Shown: piece by piece, positions 4,228 through 5,385 of the stretch
Numbering within the stretch: the stretch's first letter is position 1
Layout: every line of letters starts with the position of its first letter
Source: Bacteroidales bacterium
Lineage (GTDB): Bacteria > Bacteroidota > Bacteroidia > Bacteroidales > F082
Reading direction: 5' to 3'
Length of the DNA stretch: 5,385 nt
Assembly (NCBI GenBank): GCA_024689285.1
Contig: JAILDR010000242.1
Coordinates: 1 to 5,385 of the forward strand
Translations under genes and position numbers: made by a program
The notes under the pieces: model-generated
Told to the model about the DNA's origin: nothing
The model's database searches: none
Seen by the model: only the letters and a program-made list of their open reading frames with translations

Positions 4228-5385
4228 ATGGAAAGTAAATTAGGACTTGATTTTAAGAAAGTGGAGTATGCGAGGGGACTGGCGAAAAACATCGCTGACG
4301 ATGTGCAGGCCTTCTGCGAGCAATACACCACGGTGGCCGTGGAGCGCACCCTCGCCCGACTGATGGGCATCGACGGGGTGGACGAAAGCGATGTGCCGCT
4401 GCCCAATGTAGTGGTGGACGCCATCAAGGACAAAGGCGTGCTCGGCGAGGGCATCCTGTTCTTCATCGCCAACGCCATGATCCAAACGGACCTCAACCCG
4501 CAACAAATCGCCGAGAAGGTGGCCAAAGGCGAACTCGACATCACCAAGGTGGTGACGCGCGACCAGAAACAGATTGCCGCCACGCTGCAACCCGTCATCG
4601 ACGAGAGCCTGACGCGCATCCGCACCCGCCGCGCCCGCCGCGAGCATTACCTTGAGACCATCGGCGAAGGCCCCAAGCCATACCTTTATATTATTGTGGC
4701 TACGGGTAACATCTACGAGGATGTGGTGCAAGCCCAAGCCGGTGCCCGTCAGGGAGCCGATGTCATCGCTGTGATCCGTACCACGGGTCAGAGCCTTTTG
4801 GACTATGTGCCTTACGGCGCCACCACCGAGGGCTTTGGCGGTACCTTTGCCACCCAGGAGAACTTCCGCATCATGCGTAAGGCCCTCGACGAAGTGGGAG
4901 AGGAGCAAGGCCGTTATATCCGCCTCTGCAACTACTGCTCTGGTCTCTGCATGCCCGAGATCGCCATCATGGGCGCTTTCGAAGGCCTCGATGTCATGCT
5001 GAACGACGCCCTCTACGGCATCCTGTTCCGCGACATCAACATGCAACGCACGCTGATTGACCAATACATGAGCCGTATCATCAATGGCTTCGCTGGTGTC
5101 ATCATCAATACCGGTGAGGACAACTACCTGACCACCGCCGATGCTGTGGAAGCTGCACACACCGTGTTGGCCTCCGACCTCATCAACGAACAGCTGGCCC
5201 TTATTGCCGGTCTGCCTGAAGAGCAGATGGGTCTGGGTCACGCCTTCGAGATGGACCCGATGCTTGAGAACGGATTCCTTTTGGAACTCGCCCAAGCACA
5301 AATGACAAGAGAAATCTTCCCCAAAGCCACGCTGAAGTACATGCCGCCCACCAAGTTCATGACGGGTAACATCTTCCGTGGCCAT
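4228..5385 (+). CDS. kamD: Lysine 5,6-aminomutase alpha subunit, right copy, 3'-truncated by window edge
   Basis: This is a second copy of the aminomutase large subunit, open for 386 codons from the ATG at 4228 to the last base and cut at the same residue (GNIFRGH) as the left copy. It shows the same landmarks: GIDGVDESDVPLPN near 48, TTGQSLLDYVPYGATTEGF near 185 and INTGEDNYLTTADA near 293. Relative to the left copy it carries D25, M46, D55, D88, N90, Q93, L128, T129 and T133 (left: E, L, E, G, K, E, M, A, A). The first 44 bases are identical between copies; then differences begin, 12 in the first 180 bases by eye. It starts 65 bases after the stop of the small secreted-protein gene and has no Shine-Dalgarno box. 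The two copies are either diverged paralogues in one genome or homologues from two related strains. The sequence does not decide which. Confidence 0.93.
   Translation, partial: MESKLGLDFKKVEYARGLAKNIADDVQAFCEQYTTVAVERTLARLMGIDGVDESDVPLPNVVVDAIKDKGVLGEGILFFIANAMIQTDLNPQQIAEKVAKGELDITKVVTRDQKQIAATLQPVIDESLTRIRTRRARREHYLETIGEGPKPYLYIIVATGNIYEDVVQAQAGARQGADVIAVIRTTGQSLLDYVPYGATTEGFGGTFATQENFRIMRKALDEVGEEQGRYIRLCNYCSGLCMPEIAIMGAFEGLDVMLNDALYGILFRDINMQRTLIDQYMSRIINGFAGVIINTGEDNYLTTADAVEAAHTVLASDLINEQLALIAGLPEEQMGLGHAFEMDPMLENGFLLELAQAQMTREIFPKATLKYMPPTKFMTGNIFRGH
5245..5385. repeat. Perfect 141-bp terminal inverted repeat, right end
   Basis: This is the partner of the repeat at 1-141, within the last 47 codons of the right kamD fragment. 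The copies diverge at once on the inner side of this block, at silent positions, and are identical up to the window edge. Confidence 0.95.

Noticed and set aside
4240..5385. Long open frame (381 codons) on the minus strand opposite right kamD
   Set aside because: It is antisense to a clear kamD. The matching antisense frame opposite the left copy is broken by a stop at 445-447, so it is not conserved; it reflects kamD codon use.
1..5385. Terminal inverted repeats of a linear plasmid, phage or transposon
   Set aside because: The repeats lie in the middle of kamD coding sequence, have exactly a k-mer length, and no transposase, terminal protein or replication gene is present.
1..5385. CRISPR array, tRNA, rRNA or riboswitch (for example a cobalamin riboswitch before kamD)
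   Set aside because: No regularly spaced repeats, tRNA-like cloverleaf or rRNA sequence was seen. The kamD upstream gaps (41-65 bases) are too short for a cobalamin riboswitch and lack a B12-box-like motif.

Overview
The window looks like a Bacteroidales-type chromosomal fragment, probably from a metagenome, of a lysine-fermenting organism. It carries parts of two lysine 5,6-aminomutase operons (kamC and kamD). The taxonomic cue is a type IX secretion (T9SS) sorting domain on a BspA-like leucine-rich-repeat protein. A second cue is the A-rich start regions typical of Bacteroidetes.

Layout. The window is an imperfect mirror image. Reading outward from about position 2385, each arm holds the 3' end of kamC, then unrelated 'cargo' genes, then the 5' 386 codons of kamD. 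Left arm (minus strand): kamC tail (2385-2224), LRR/T9SS surface protein (2195-1200), kamD (1158-1). Right arm (plus strand): longer kamC tail (about 2381-2842), KilA-N domain protein (2844-3650), small secreted repeat protein (3647-4162), kamD (4228-5385). The two kamD pieces end at the same residue, and the outermost 141 bases are exact reverse complements. The first mismatch is at position 142, so the ends look like assembly-graph break points rather than biological ends.

How the genes relate. KamD is the large subunit of the B12/PLP-dependent aminomutase that moves the terminal amino group of lysine during anaerobic lysine fermentation. KamC is a MutS-like ATPase encoded in the same operon family and thought to help reactivate the enzyme. 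The cargo genes have no obvious metabolic link to this pathway. Each begins 8 bases after a GGAGG box lying in the end of the preceding gene, so they appear translationally coupled into the kam operon. A 35-base sequence upstream of kamD is identical in both arms, although the cargo on its other side is unrelated.

Main points of interest: the kamC-kamD gap as a cargo site with different contents in two related operons; the fold-back junction inside kamC; GAATTC-centred palindromes in the kamC tail; and the identical kamD upstream block. Whether both arms belong to one genome, or the junction is chimeric, cannot be settled from sequence alone.
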